A stretch of DNA of 34,524 bases from the NCBI GenBank assembly GCA_016928355.1, contig JAFGKW010000029.1, positions 1 through 34,524 on the forward strand, in the 5' to 3' direction. Origin of the DNA: Methanomicrobiaceae archaeon. GTDB taxonomy: Archaea; Halobacteriota; Methanomicrobia; Methanomicrobiales; Methanomicrobiaceae. A model generated the notes under the pieces. The model ran no database searches, was not told where the DNA came from, and saw only the letters and a list, made by a program, of their open reading frames with translations. Of the stretch, positions 15,101-23,314 are shown piece after piece. The position numbers were made by a program, and so were the translations under genes. How positions within the stretch are numbered: position 1 is the stretch's first letter; every line of letters starts with the position of its first letter.

Positions 15101-16288
15101 GAAGACGCCCTGGCAGAGCTTGCGTCAAAATCGCTGGCGATGTATGGTGATAAAGCAATACCAGTCCTTCTCAAAGAATTGAAAGGCGGCAGCAGTGATC
15201 TCTTCAGGGAAAGGATTGCAGACACCCTTGAAAAAACGGGTGTAAAAATAAGTGATAAAAATGACCTTGCCTGGTTTATGGCAGCAAAAAGCAGGTGGGA
15301 TCAACTTGAGAAACTGGGTTCTTATGCTATCGAACCTCTGTCACTCATAATCACCAATCCTTACTCAGATAAAAGAGTCATGGCACTGAAGACGATGATA
15401 AAGATCGGCGGAAAAGAAATCATACTGCCGCTTTCAAAGGCAATTTTCGATATTGACGGAGATATATCACATATCGCCCGTGAAGGACTTCTGGAGATGG
15501 GAAAGGCTGCAATACCTGCCATTAATGAGATAGCATCAATGGAGAAAGACCCTGGTCATCGTGAAGAGCTAGAATCACTGATAGATGAGATTGGCAGTAA
15601 AGATATTATCCTGAACTCGATAAAGACCGGCAACTGGGAAAAAATTTCAGGAGCAGGCCCTGCCGCGATAAAATACCTCTCTGAAAGAACAGATTCAGCC
15701 GATCCCGGAACAAAAAGAGAGATTGTCTCTGCAATTGTAAGGATCGGTGGAGAAGAGTCAGTTTCTCCCATGGCAGAGTTACTGTTCGACAATGATGAAA
15801 AGATCGCTGCTATTGCAAGGCAGGGAATCCTGAATACCGGAGGAGCAGCGATCCCGTTACTTGAAAAGATATCTGAAAACACCAGAAATCCGGCAAGACG
15901 GGAGGTCCTCAAATATCTTATAAGGGAGATTTCGAGGGAGGATGAGATATTATCCCTTGTAAAAGGTAAACAGTGGAAGAAACTGGAAATTAAGGGTTTG
16001 GATGCAATAGATCTGCTTTCACAACTGCTTGAGGACCCCGACCCGGAGAACAGGATGGGAGCAGTAAAGGTAATTGCAGGTATCGATGACATCAGTTCCG
16101 TCCGCCCATTGATACATGCCTTCTTCGATCAGGATGAAGAGATCGCGGAAAAGGCAAGGATGGCCCTGAATGAAAGAGGAAAAGCGATCATTCCTGTAAT
16201 TTCTGTGGCAATAATAAAGGAAACCAACCCTGCAAAAAAGAAGGCTCTTGCCGGACTTATCAGCGATATTGAAAAAAGCACCAGATAA
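12179..16288 (+). CDS. Very long HEAT-repeat protein with internal 28-residue repeats
   Basis: A 1369-residue soluble protein built almost wholly of HEAT/PBS-lyase-type repeats, a scaffold for protein contacts. Typical units read DDDREVRRQAAESLKKL, DDSDYDIRVEASWALKKAGW and DPDEIVRNECSESVAKMG. A second recurrent unit begins with a Trp or equivalent and continues L--(I/L)G--A---L: NWKELGRIGTPALDAI, SRWDQLEKLGSYAIEPL, NWEKISGAGPAAIKYL, QWKKLEIKGLDAIDLL. Residues 673-812 are different and hold five tandem 28-residue repeats (separate entry), splitting the protein into N- and C-terminal HEAT arrays. There is no signal peptide or membrane segment, so it should be cytoplasmic. The start must be GTG 12179 or later since an in-frame TAA lies just before it; no ribosome binding site is seen and TATATT at 12143-12148 suggests a very short leader. 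Partner unknown. Confidence 0.9.
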   Translation: MSKEIDIFLELLGSGNNKKRRNAIEGLKKIGRSASMQLLNALNSESPEVRDGAAEVLGSFSSEDIDTFMKLLVSGRENARDGAARTIGYIAGNGVNITAPLSKNIKDGEPEARKGAAVSIGYIPRPTTGAINMLLYLLRDDDREVRRQAAESLKKLKWSSKNPVEMSFYFLAEDNWKELGRIGTPALDAISFGLETGDSGDRVQIAGILTGIEGKISRTLLLSLLDDPEKSVRLAATDAIADTGDKEFLNYLVAAMDDSDYDIRVEASWALKKAGWIPENGYQKVKSLMLRGDFREVELMGEKALPFLIENLGDNDPDIRNDTIKILYSIGTPAYDALVKAKNSSSPAIRVGINEAIDYFSREDEKAGKKKDGVSVKEEEIRAYNTKEYWYNALISNSYNHEMAQRLSGALSDEDDIIRIAAVETLKGHGKKSVPVLVLLIKDESENVKTAAIEALGDLYAAEAIEPLVETIEDEHSQVRKASAYSLGKIRDKGTLPVLVRHFADPDEIVRNECSESVAKMGNIALPFLENLITHYEMGVRIASLMALGGIGDPSGIPFATKALNDPDNPVRAQAMDSLVQISNFMFIFLMNEIQRVSIQGTKMEKLGMLSVLSRLKDLKIIPVVKRFLSDDDEEVRRNAAEILEVYRTREVKAEKEKIREYSRETADLLKRKLSLNEIDRLLDRLISTDDAAAMEILGRKLSQDEISGLIRELSSKQKRDTAKILGNRLSQEEIDELIHRSAYVSNKNTTKLLGKKLSQEEIDDLINRASSDKDENAAKDIKKQLTQNEIDELIKKELALKKKVAMEVSRLIIGLKSKDTQVKFASAENIVKTGEPAVEPLMNFMSNSEPEFQKEVASLLIKIGKPGIRGMIRTLNYGKTEMRVVIAGTILKSRDEEAINAVYDRIRSEKNPEVKKALILAFTKDTSDKRIPDALHFALADKDPGVKALAVRLLGKIRDEKAIGPLISVFNYSEDALAELASKSLAMYGDKAIPVLLKELKGGSSDLFRERIADTLEKTGVKISDKNDLAWFMAAKSRWDQLEKLGSYAIEPLSLIITNPYSDKRVMALKTMIKIGGKEIILPLSKAIFDIDGDISHIAREGLLEMGKAAIPAINEIASMEKDPGHREELESLIDEIGSKDIILNSIKTGNWEKISGAGPAAIKYLSERTDSADPGTKREIVSAIVRIGGEESVSPMAELLFDNDEKIAAIARQGILNTGGAAIPLLEKISENTRNPARREVLKYLIREISREDEILSLVKGKQWKKLEIKGLDAIDLLSQLLEDPDPENRMGAVKVIAGIDDISSVRPLIHAFFDQDEEIAEKARMALNERGKAIIPVISVAIIKETNPAKKKALAGLISDIEKSTR
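14195..14614 (+). repeat. Five tandem 84-bp coding repeats (28 residues each) in the HEAT protein
   Basis: Residues 673-812 fall into five units of exactly 28 residues, starting KLSLNEIDRLLDRL, KLSQDEISGLIREL, RLSQEEIDELIHRS, KLSQEEIDDLINRA and QLTQNEIDELIKKE. The consensus opening is (K/R/Q)L(S/T)Q-EID-LI, and most units end in A--(I/L)LG(K/R/N) or similar. Units 2-4 are also close at the DNA level (CTCTCGCAGGA-GAGATCGA in two of them), which suggests fairly recent duplication. The opening resembles the short helix-turn start of many small helical units; I do not recognise the repeat as a named family. Confidence 0.85.
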
Positions 16289-16289
16289 T

Positions 16290-17111
16290 TCAGCAGAAAA
16301 ACTGCGGTTGGGTCTTTGAATCGGTGAGGTATTCCAAAATTCTGTCAATTACCTCTTTATTTTTTGGGAGCAGGATGTGGCAGTATAAAAACGGTCCTGA
16401 TATGAACTGTTCCCTATCTCCGGGAAGCACGTCAACTCCCGCTCCCTGTACGAAAGAATCGATATGTGCGACAACACCGTCCCCCAGAAATGTCATCTCC
16501 CATGAGCCTTTTTTTGTATAAACCCATGTTTTACCATTGAATGGGGGAAAGAACCCGGGATTACACTCATTATTTGATGATACGATAACCCTGTAATTTA
16601 TATCATCACGAAAACCGGAGGCCAGTATCTCGGAAGTCTCCCTGCTTTTTGGTCTTAGACCCTGGACTATTGCATCTTCTGCGGGATCGTACCTCTTCGG
16701 CACGAAAAGTCCTGCCAGGCTGCTGAGTATAGCAGGTCCGTGCTCAGGATCATTGAAAAGTTCAGCCATAGCTGAGCCGTTATTTGCAGGCCCGATACCG
16801 ACAAAAAAACGCACTTTCTCTTCCCGTAATTCACCGTCGATCACCTCAAGCAGGTATCTGACGATAAAACCACCGGTTGAGTGGCATATAATATCAATAT
16901 AATCATAATAATCCATCCTCTGCCGGGCACTCCGGATATAATCCTTAAGAGCCAAAGCGATAGTGACAGGGTCGGATTCCTCCATTCCGGTAAAACTAAA
17001 GTTCCAGTAAGGTATGGACTCTTTCTCCAGTCTTTTCGTAAGTTCTCTCCAAATCTCCGGGCCGCTCTTCCAGCCATGAACAAGAACTACAGGATACCTC
17101 TTGGAGGTCAC
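16290..17111 (-). CDS. Alpha/beta hydrolase, lipase/esterase-like
   Basis: A 273-residue alpha/beta-hydrolase. The N-terminus has VVLVHGWKSGPEIW (oxyanion-hole HG), and the nucleophile elbow is CHSTGGFIVRYLLE with Ser78, a Cys in place of the usual first Gly of GxSxG. A later segment GDGVVAHIDSFVQGAG holds a likely catalytic His, and GIGPANNGSAMAEL resembles the post-strand loop seen in PGAP1/lipase-like hydrolases (PPxxGS). There is no signal peptide, so it should be cytoplasmic. The substrate is probably an ester or lipid. The start appears to be GTG 17111 (MTSKRYP), with no clear ribosome binding site. It is convergent with the HEAT gene, the two stops being separated by a single base. Confidence 0.8.
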   Translation of the reverse strand: MTSKRYPVVLVHGWKSGPEIWRELTKRLEKESIPYWNFSFTGMEESDPVTIALALKDYIRSARQRMDYYDYIDIICHSTGGFIVRYLLEVIDGELREEKVRFFVGIGPANNGSAMAELFNDPEHGPAILSSLAGLFVPKRYDPAEDAIVQGLRPKSRETSEILASGFRDDINYRVIVSSNNECNPGFFPPFNGKTWVYTKKGSWEMTFLGDGVVAHIDSFVQGAGVDVLPGDREQFISGPFLYCHILLPKNKEVIDRILEYLTDSKTQPQFFC

Positions 17112-17224
17112 ACAATAATATCGGTTTGAAACAGCATATTATTGCCGGATTTCACACTAGTGAAACTGTGTAATTAACCTTCGGCATGGAATAAAATAAA
17201 CAAAAAATGAGATTAACTGAAGAA

Positions 17225-17488
17225 TTAGTATCTTCTGTTGAAATCGCTTCTCGGACGCGGAGGGCGGGCTTCATCAATCCGCATTGTGCGTCCTTCATAC
17301 TCTGTTTCATTAAGGGCGGCCATAGCCTTCTCAGCCTCTTCAGCTGATCCCATCTCAACGAATCCAAATCCTTTACGTTCAATAATTCTAACGCTTTTTA
17401 CGTCGCCATATTGAGAAAACAAGTCTTCCAACTGTTTTTCAGTTACCGAGTATGTCAGGTTGCCGACATACAGTTTATTGGTTTCCAT
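17225..17488 (-). CDS. Single-RRM RNA-binding protein
   Basis: An 87-residue protein consisting of one RNA recognition motif plus a short Arg/Pro-rich tail (ARPPRPRSDFNRRY). RNP2 is KLYVGNL near residues 5-11 and RNP1 is KGFGFVEM, with the aromatic residues needed for stacking RNA bases. GGAG lies 7 nt before ATG 17488. Such proteins are common in cyanobacteria and some methanogens and are thought to act as RNA chaperones, often under stress or cold; that role is inferred. A paralogue lies at 21195-21458, on the other side of two divergent cation/proton antiporter genes. Confidence 0.92.
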   Translation of the reverse strand: METNKLYVGNLTYSVTEKQLEDLFSQYGDVKSVRIIERKGFGFVEMGSAEEAEKAMAALNETEYEGRTMRIDEARPPRPRSDFNRRY

Positions 17489-17626
17489 AAACGGTCTCCA
17501 ACATTAATAGGTTTTTATTTCAGATAAACTATACCCCCGGAATCATATATCGGGTCTTTTTCCATGCTGGAAACACATTCCCGGGAGGAAAAAAATGAAA
17601 TGGTATTTAAGAGAATATTTTCCACA

Positions 17627-18826
17627 CTATTTTTCCTGTTGGTGCGCATACTCATGTTTCTCCCTGAAAAGCCAGTCTTTCAATAAAAGCGGTGTAATTA
17701 TGGTGCAGATCAGACTTGCCATAATGATTGAGATGAATACATCCTGGCCGATTAATCCCATGGAAAGACCGATAAGTGCAATAACCATCGCCATCTCACC
17801 ACGCGGAATCATTCCTGCCCCGATTGCGAGGGAATCATGGAGGTCCATACCCGTAAATCTTGCAGGCAGGCTGCAGCCGATGAACTTGGTCAGGGCTGCA
17901 ACAATTGTCAGGATAATGATAAAGGGAATTATTTCTGCTGTCACTTCATGAATATCCACGAGGATACCAAGAGATATGAAAAATATCGCTGCAAACGGGA
18001 TATACAGGAACTCTGAACCTTTCTTTATACTCAGGCTGTGCTTAAGGGAGACCTTATTGATGGATACACCTGCAATGAATGAGCCGATCATGGGAGACAA
18101 CTCAAAAAAGTCAGCTGCAAGAGCGTAGATGAATGCAATGCAGAGACCGAATAAAAATACGAATTCGGGAAAAGTAACCGCAATTTCGGATGAATCGACC
18201 TTCTCAATAAGCCTGTCGACAATATAAAGACCGACAAGCGCCGCAACGACGATATAGATTACCGGCCTTGCAACAGAAAGGGCGATATCGATGAAGGAGG
18301 TCGCACCTGTGACTAAATCAAGAGTAATTGAAAGTACGATAAGTGCCAGGATATCATCGATAACCGCAGTGCCGATTATCGCATTTGCAACCTTCGTATG
18401 CAGTTTGCCCATCTCCTTCAATACGTTTGCCGTAATCGCAATACTGGTTGCAGTCAGGGCAGCGCCGATGAAGAAAGAGCCTTCAGGAGAATAGCCAAGA
18501 AGATCTGCAGTTAAAAAGCCTGCAAACCATGGAAGGAAAACCCCGCAAATTCCGATAATAAGATACTGGCCCTTTAAAATCTCCCTGAAATGAAAATCGA
18601 ACCCGATAACAAAAAGAATTATGATGGCCCCCATCTGGGCAAGGGCACTTACAAGATCCGTATAGGTTATCAGCCCGAGAACACTCGGACCGACAATAAG
18701 CCCCAGGATTATCTCACCTACTACAGCGGACTGGTGTATCCAGGCCGCGATAAGATAACCGCCGACCGCGACAAGAAGGAGGAGTGCCAGCTGGAATTCC
18801 ACATTAATTAACGGCAGGGGATCCAT
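17627..18826 (-). CDS. Cation:proton antiporter, CPA2 (KefB/NapA-like) family
   Basis: A 399-residue integral membrane protein with about 12-13 helices and no C-terminal TrkA domain. CPA2 features are VVGEIILGLIVGPSVLGLI near the start, GAALTATSIAITANVLKEMG in the crossover region, and GTAVIDDILALIVLSITLD with the paired acidic residues (ID-D) that bind Na+ or H+. The C-terminal half has SPMIGSFIAGVSIN and AIGAGMIPRGEMAMVIALIG. It should exchange Na+ or K+ for H+ at the cytoplasmic membrane. The ATG at 18826 (MDPLPLINVEF) lacks a strong ribosome binding site. It is transcribed divergently from the CPA1-type antiporter, 165 bp apart, so the two may share regulation. Confidence 0.9.
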   Translation of the reverse strand: MDPLPLINVEFQLALLLLVAVGGYLIAAWIHQSAVVGEIILGLIVGPSVLGLITYTDLVSALAQMGAIIILFVIGFDFHFREILKGQYLIIGICGVFLPWFAGFLTADLLGYSPEGSFFIGAALTATSIAITANVLKEMGKLHTKVANAIIGTAVIDDILALIVLSITLDLVTGATSFIDIALSVARPVIYIVVAALVGLYIVDRLIEKVDSSEIAVTFPEFVFLFGLCIAFIYALAADFFELSPMIGSFIAGVSINKVSLKHSLSIKKGSEFLYIPFAAIFFISLGILVDIHEVTAEIIPFIIILTIVAALTKFIGCSLPARFTGMDLHDSLAIGAGMIPRGEMAMVIALIGLSMGLIGQDVFISIIMASLICTIITPLLLKDWLFREKHEYAHQQEK

Positions 18827-18991
18827 TGTTCCATATTGTGAGACAACTGATAAAAAAACCTCTCTCTCCCGGATGTAATCATGCAGACCGGCAGGGCGAC
18901 AGGATGAGAGATAAAACTCCGGAACTATCAGGAATTATTATCAGCCGGAAACGAAATAATTAGGCTGAGAGCAATCATTTGGAAGAAAAAA

Positions 18992-21079
18992 ATGACAGGT
19001 ACAGAAATCGGGGATTTAATCTCACTTGTTCTCCTTCTGCTTTTTATTGCAGTGGTTGCCGGAATTTTCTTTAAAAGGGTTAAGATACCCTATACAATAG
19101 GCCTTTTTTCAATAGGAGTTGCAATTACGGTTATATCTTCGAATATTGCAGTAATTGAGCATCTTTTTGATTATATCCTCTCGCCGGAGATAATACTTTT
19201 TCTGTTTCTGCCGCCGCTTGTCTTTGAAGCTGCGTTTCACATAAACAAGAGGCTTATGACAAAGATGTTCATCCCGATAATTATTCTTGCAATCCCGGGA
19301 CTGATCTTCTCGACATTAATAATTGGTTATTTCATAGATTACGTAACACCGGTCCCCCTGATATTTGCAATGCTCTTCGGGGCATTAATATCCGCGACCG
19401 ATCCTGTATCCGTCATCGGGCTCTTTAAAAATATCGGAGCACCTGCAAGACTTACAACTATTCTCGAGGGTGAGAGCGTATTCAATGATGCCTCGGCGAT
19501 TGTTGTATTTAGTATTGTCCTCGGCATAATTGGTGCAGGAACATTTGATATATCCACAATAGTCTACGGTGCAAAAGGTATCTTGTGGAGTTTCTCCGGC
19601 GGAATTCTCACAGGAATTATTACAGGCATTTCTATTGGAAGTTTAATAGCCTTATCGGGGAGAAATGCAATCATATCTTCAATCATATCGATGCTTGTTG
19701 CATACTCCTCATATCTCCTTGCAGAAACGTTATTCCATGCCTCCGGAATAATTGCAGTACTTACAGCCGGACTGATTGTAGGATGGTTCACATCAATCTG
19801 GCTTAAAAAAGAAGACCGTGAAGAAATCTCAGAATTTCAGGATTTCTCTTCATATCTTGCAAACAGCCTGATCTTCCTGCTGCTTGGCATTACTACTGCC
19901 AATATCCTGGCAGTATACAGGTCTGATATGGAACTGTTGCTGCTGATTCCGGCTGCATTAATTGCAGTTTATATTTCAAGAGCCGCAGTGGTCTATACCT
20001 TTTCAAATATAATGAATCTCTTTAAGGGAGAGAACTACATCCCCCTACACTATCAGCATGCCCTTTTCTGGGGAGGGCTCAGGGGTGCCGTTGCGATTGC
20101 CCTTGCACTATCAATCCGTGAGGATATGCCTTACAGGGACGAGATCGTGATGATGACAGTGGGCGTTGTTCTTTTTACCGTTATTGTTGACGGAATTACA
20201 ACAAAACCGCTGGCTGAATGGCTGGGGCTTGACCGGCCGAGCAACATCGCTGTTTATGAGTACTATTCCGGCCTTATTCATGCAAAAAAGGCAGGGCTCA
20301 AGATTCTTGACAATCTCGAAGAAAATAATAGAATCGAGCCTGAAATTGCAGAAAGAATAAGGAAAGATTATTCAGACGATATAACTGAAGCAGAATCGGG
20401 GATCAGGGAACTCTACCAAAAAATTCTGCCGGATGTGGAGGTTTTAAGGAAAACTCTCTGGATCCGGCTGATAATGGTTGAAGGAAGTTTTTATGAGGAC
20501 ATTTACGAGAAAGGATATATCTCCGAGATTGTTCTTGATGAGATGAGGTATTTTATTAACCTGAAACTGGACGATGTGACATCAGGAAGTATTCCCCCAC
20601 GGGAGACAATTAAGCCGGATTCTTTTGAATATAGTATTTTCATTAAATCCGTGGATTTGATTGCAGGAATCTTTAAGAAACACCATTTTGCAAAGAACCT
20701 GAAAAAAATTGCCCTTACAGCAGAGTACCAGAAATATATCGCCCTGAATTCTGCAGTCTGGCAAATGGAGCGTGCTGTAAATCTAATTACTTCAGGGTTT
20801 GATTTTCCTGAGGAGATCATAAAGGAGGCAAAAACAGAATTTCAAAGCATCTCTGAACGGTCAAAAAAGAGAATTGAGGAGATGTCTGCCAGGTACCCGG
20901 AACTTTCAACAGATATAGGCGATTATTACCTGAGGCTTTCGATGCTGATCCAGGAAGAGGATTATTATTCAGGTATGAAGAATAAGGGTCTTATTTTCCC
21001 GAATGTTTACCAGGATCTTTTAGAGAAGATTGGGAAGGAAAGGGAGAGACTAGAGGGGCATATCTTCAATTTTATCTGA
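18992..21079 (+). CDS. Na+/H+ antiporter, CPA1 (NhaP/NHE-like) family with long C-terminal domain
   Basis: A 695-residue protein. Residues 1 to about 420 form a 12-13-helix antiporter with LFLPPLVFEAAFHINKR (amiloride-region motif), GALISATDPVSVIGLFKNIG, LEGESVFNDASAIVVFSIV (with the Asn-Asp ion site) and FWGGLRGAVAIALALSIRED. After about residue 425 there is a cytoplasmic, strongly charged helical tail of roughly 270 residues (GLKILDNLEENNRIEPEIAE, SERSKKRIEEMSARYPEL), as in long NHE-type exchangers; it could sense pH or volume. GGAAG lies 8-9 nt before ATG 18992. Together with the divergent CPA2 gene it forms an ion-homeostasis pair. Confidence 0.92.
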   Translation: MTGTEIGDLISLVLLLLFIAVVAGIFFKRVKIPYTIGLFSIGVAITVISSNIAVIEHLFDYILSPEIILFLFLPPLVFEAAFHINKRLMTKMFIPIIILAIPGLIFSTLIIGYFIDYVTPVPLIFAMLFGALISATDPVSVIGLFKNIGAPARLTTILEGESVFNDASAIVVFSIVLGIIGAGTFDISTIVYGAKGILWSFSGGILTGIITGISIGSLIALSGRNAIISSIISMLVAYSSYLLAETLFHASGIIAVLTAGLIVGWFTSIWLKKEDREEISEFQDFSSYLANSLIFLLLGITTANILAVYRSDMELLLLIPAALIAVYISRAAVVYTFSNIMNLFKGENYIPLHYQHALFWGGLRGAVAIALALSIREDMPYRDEIVMMTVGVVLFTVIVDGITTKPLAEWLGLDRPSNIAVYEYYSGLIHAKKAGLKILDNLEENNRIEPEIAERIRKDYSDDITEAESGIRELYQKILPDVEVLRKTLWIRLIMVEGSFYEDIYEKGYISEIVLDEMRYFINLKLDDVTSGSIPPRETIKPDSFEYSIFIKSVDLIAGIFKKHHFAKNLKKIALTAEYQKYIALNSAVWQMERAVNLITSGFDFPEEIIKEAKTEFQSISERSKKRIEEMSARYPELSTDIGDYYLRLSMLIQEEDYYSGMKNKGLIFPNVYQDLLEKIGKERERLEGHIFNFI

Positions 21080-21194
21080 TTTTAATTGGGATATGAATTT
21101 TATTAATTTTGAAACTATAAAAATAAAGTCGATGCATCATTTGCCAGAAAAATGGTAGTATAATAAAATTTCCAGACCGATCCCTATACAAGAA

Positions 21195-21458
21195 TTATTT
21201 TCTTAAATATCTCGATATATGATGCCTGACAGGTCTTGCATCCTCTACCTTTAAGGTTCTTCCGTGTAGTTCTTTACCGTTCATTGCATCAATTGCTTTC
21301 TGGGCGCCTTCAAGGGTTTTGTACTTTATGAATCCAAATCCATCACCGGCCCTGAGTTTAACAGACTGGATATTTCCAAATTCTGAAAAAATATCGGTGA
21401 TCTCCTCTTTAGTAAGAGAATGATCGAGATTTCCAAGATATATTTTATGACTGAACAA
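21195..21458 (-). CDS. Single-RRM RNA-binding protein
   Basis: An 87-residue one-domain RRM protein related to the one at 17225-17488. RNP2 is KIYLGNL and RNP1 is DGFGFIKY, followed by AQKAIDAMNGKELHGRTLKV and a short basic tail (RPVRHHISRYLRK). The start is TTG 21458, well supported by GGAGG 8 nt upstream. RNA binding is expected from the motifs; a role as RNA chaperone is inferred. The gene is convergent with the CPA1 antiporter. Confidence 0.9.
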   Translation of the reverse strand: MFSHKIYLGNLDHSLTKEEITDIFSEFGNIQSVKLRAGDGFGFIKYKTLEGAQKAIDAMNGKELHGRTLKVEDARPVRHHISRYLRK

Positions 21459-21553
21459 TTATAATTCCTCCGAGAAATAACTAATTTTAGCAATACAATA
21501 TATAATTCAGGATTTGCAGAGACACCGCTATGGTGTCCCGGCATATCAGCCCG

Positions 21554-21769
21554 TTAACCTTCAACAACTTCGAAATATTTCAGCGCTGCGGGGGCATGCA
21601 TCTTTATCTCTTCATAAAAATATTTGCCCAATTCAGGATCCGAATCCCCAATTGACTGTTTAAGGGTGCGGACCAGCCATTCCTTCAGGCTGCCTTTTTT
21701 TTCTAGTGTATTCATTACAACGACAACAGCCTCATCGACTTCCAGTTTATTCTTCCAGCGGTATCCCAT
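21554..21769 (-). CDS. Uncharacterised 71-residue protein
   Basis: I do not recognise this small protein. The sequence is mostly helical in character, with a basic start (MGYRWKNKLEVDEAVVVVMN), a central LKEWLVRTLKQS and an acidic, aromatic end (YFYEEIKMHAPAALKYFEV). It has no membrane segment and no cysteine. An AGGAGGAGTG ribosome binding site lies just before ATG 21769, and the codon usage looks like that of real genes nearby, so I consider it expressed. It lies 95 bp from the RRM gene and 79 bp from the AI-2E-family gene on the same strand, so it may be co-transcribed with either. Confidence 0.7.
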   Translation of the reverse strand: MGYRWKNKLEVDEAVVVVMNTLEKKGSLKEWLVRTLKQSIGDSDPELGKYFYEEIKMHAPAALKYFEVVEG

Positions 21770-21848
21770 TTTTCACTCCTCCTGATAATGATGTAGTGTT
21801 TCTTTTAACATATTTAATTTTAATGCAGGAGAAAAAAGAGAGATACTA

Positions 21849-22895
21849 TTATTCCTTTACAGCTTCAGGATCATCAAATCCAAGTAAAATTGTGATCCAT
21901 TTTGTATCTTCACTCCCATGGAGCAGGGCAATTATAATAACGGTGAAAGGAACAGAGAGGAAGAGACCTATCGGGCCAAGCACCCACGACCAGAGAATAA
22001 GTGTAACGATTACTATCAGCGGCGGTATCTGAAAACTGTCGGCCGCAAACTTTGAGAATACGAAATTTTCGACCACTGCATTAATTACACATATACCGGC
22101 AATAACCACAACCGCCCCCCAGATTCCGATCTGGAGCCATGCAAGGAAGATTGCAGGAATTGCAACTATAATCAGGCCGACATACGGGATATAACTCAGG
22201 ATAACCGCCATAAGACCCCAAAATATCGCCATATCAACCCCCAGTACATAGAGAAGACCGCCGAATGACGCTCCAAGAACAACATTGGTCTTCGTCTTGA
22301 CAACGAGCCACTTGATGATATTTGATATGACATTTCGAACACTCTCCACCTTTCCTGAATTCTCACCATAAACACGTACCAGTCTTGAGGATACTTTGGG
22401 AACTTCAAGTAGTGCGAAGCAGGTAATAACAAGGATGAAAAAGAGATTCATCGCAATCATCGAGCCGCCTGCAATAACACCAAGAGCGATCTTAGAGATT
22501 GCATTCCAGTCGGGTTTGAGGACAGAGCCTATCATATCCCCGGTAATACCAAATCCGCCGATGATGTCCATAAGCTGCGACAGTCTCTCTTCGAGAAGCG
22601 ATTCGTAAGCAGGAAGCCTCGATACGAATACATATGCAGATTCATATATCAGGAAGAGAAACCCGAAGATGCAGATTATATAAAGTCCGATTATCAGTGT
22701 AACCGCCAGTGCGTCAGATAACCCGGCCTTCTTCAGCCATCTCATGAGAGGTATGCCAAGCAGAGTGAGGATCAGGGAGACAAGCATAATATTTACAAAA
22801 TATGCCGCAGTCTTCATTCCAACCAGGATAATGAATATCAGAGCTATAAATGAGAGAGTATAAAGCAGGTTCTTTATTCTGTCAGGATTTTTCAT
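21849..22895 (-). CDS. AI-2E family transporter (PerM/YdiK-like)
   Basis: A 348-residue membrane protein with about eight helices. Typical features of this family are the N-terminal pair of helices, MLVSLILTLLGIPLMRWLKK, a central soluble loop with KVESVRNVISNIIKWLVVKT, then GLMAVILSYIPYVGLIIVAIPA and the C-terminal VENFVFSKFAADSFQIPPL with WSWVLGPIGLFLSVPFTVI. Members export small molecules (AI-2, possibly auxin-like compounds) or act as Na+/H+ antiporters in some halophiles; the latter would fit the nearby antiporter genes, but this is only a suggestion. No strong ribosome binding site precedes ATG 22895. Confidence 0.88.
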   Translation of the reverse strand: MKNPDRIKNLLYTLSFIALIFIILVGMKTAAYFVNIMLVSLILTLLGIPLMRWLKKAGLSDALAVTLIIGLYIICIFGFLFLIYESAYVFVSRLPAYESLLEERLSQLMDIIGGFGITGDMIGSVLKPDWNAISKIALGVIAGGSMIAMNLFFILVITCFALLEVPKVSSRLVRVYGENSGKVESVRNVISNIIKWLVVKTKTNVVLGASFGGLLYVLGVDMAIFWGLMAVILSYIPYVGLIIVAIPAIFLAWLQIGIWGAVVVIAGICVINAVVENFVFSKFAADSFQIPPLIVIVTLILWSWVLGPIGLFLSVPFTVIIIALLHGSEDTKWITILLGFDDPEAVKE

Positions 22896-23314
22896 TTTTC
22901 AAGCCAGCCAGATAACATATTAATTGCCGGTTAAAAATAAATTCTGGTTGGTCCCCGTGCCAGTTGCAATATGAGGATACTCGTGAAGGATCACATTATG
23001 CTCATGCAGGCGGATTTTCCTCAAAAATAAGATTAACATCATCGGTGCTTTCCCGTCAGAATGGAGTATTGCGGCGGCATACATACATCATATATGAATG
23101 CAACAGGAAAGGCAGGAAATAATTGCTTTTTTTTGTTTAACTCTGATTTTCAACCTGAATTTGTTATCTAAGATCTAAACATTATTTAATATATCCGGAG
23201 ATCTGGTTCAAAATCTGAATTTTTGGATCCAATATGGTGCAGTATGGTTAATCCATATCGATACAATTATGATTGTCTGCTATAAAGGGCTATTACAGGG
23301 AGGGTTTGTGTGAT
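22896..23314. other. Divergent intergenic region without a gene
   Basis: About 420 bp between the AI-2E-family gene and the histidine kinase gene. The longest small frame (22971-23030, starting MRILVKDH) has 19 codons and no ribosome binding site. Near the kinase end there are ATATGG (23232-23237) and TATGG (23243-23247) facing CCATAT (23253-23258), a weak inverted repeat that could bind a regulator. A/T-rich stretches at about 23180-23200 (TTATTTAATATAT) could be the kinase promoter. Confidence 0.4.

Noticed and set aside
15556-16092. Antisense frame of 178 codons in the HEAT gene
   Set aside because: Same kind of Ser-rich shadow as above.
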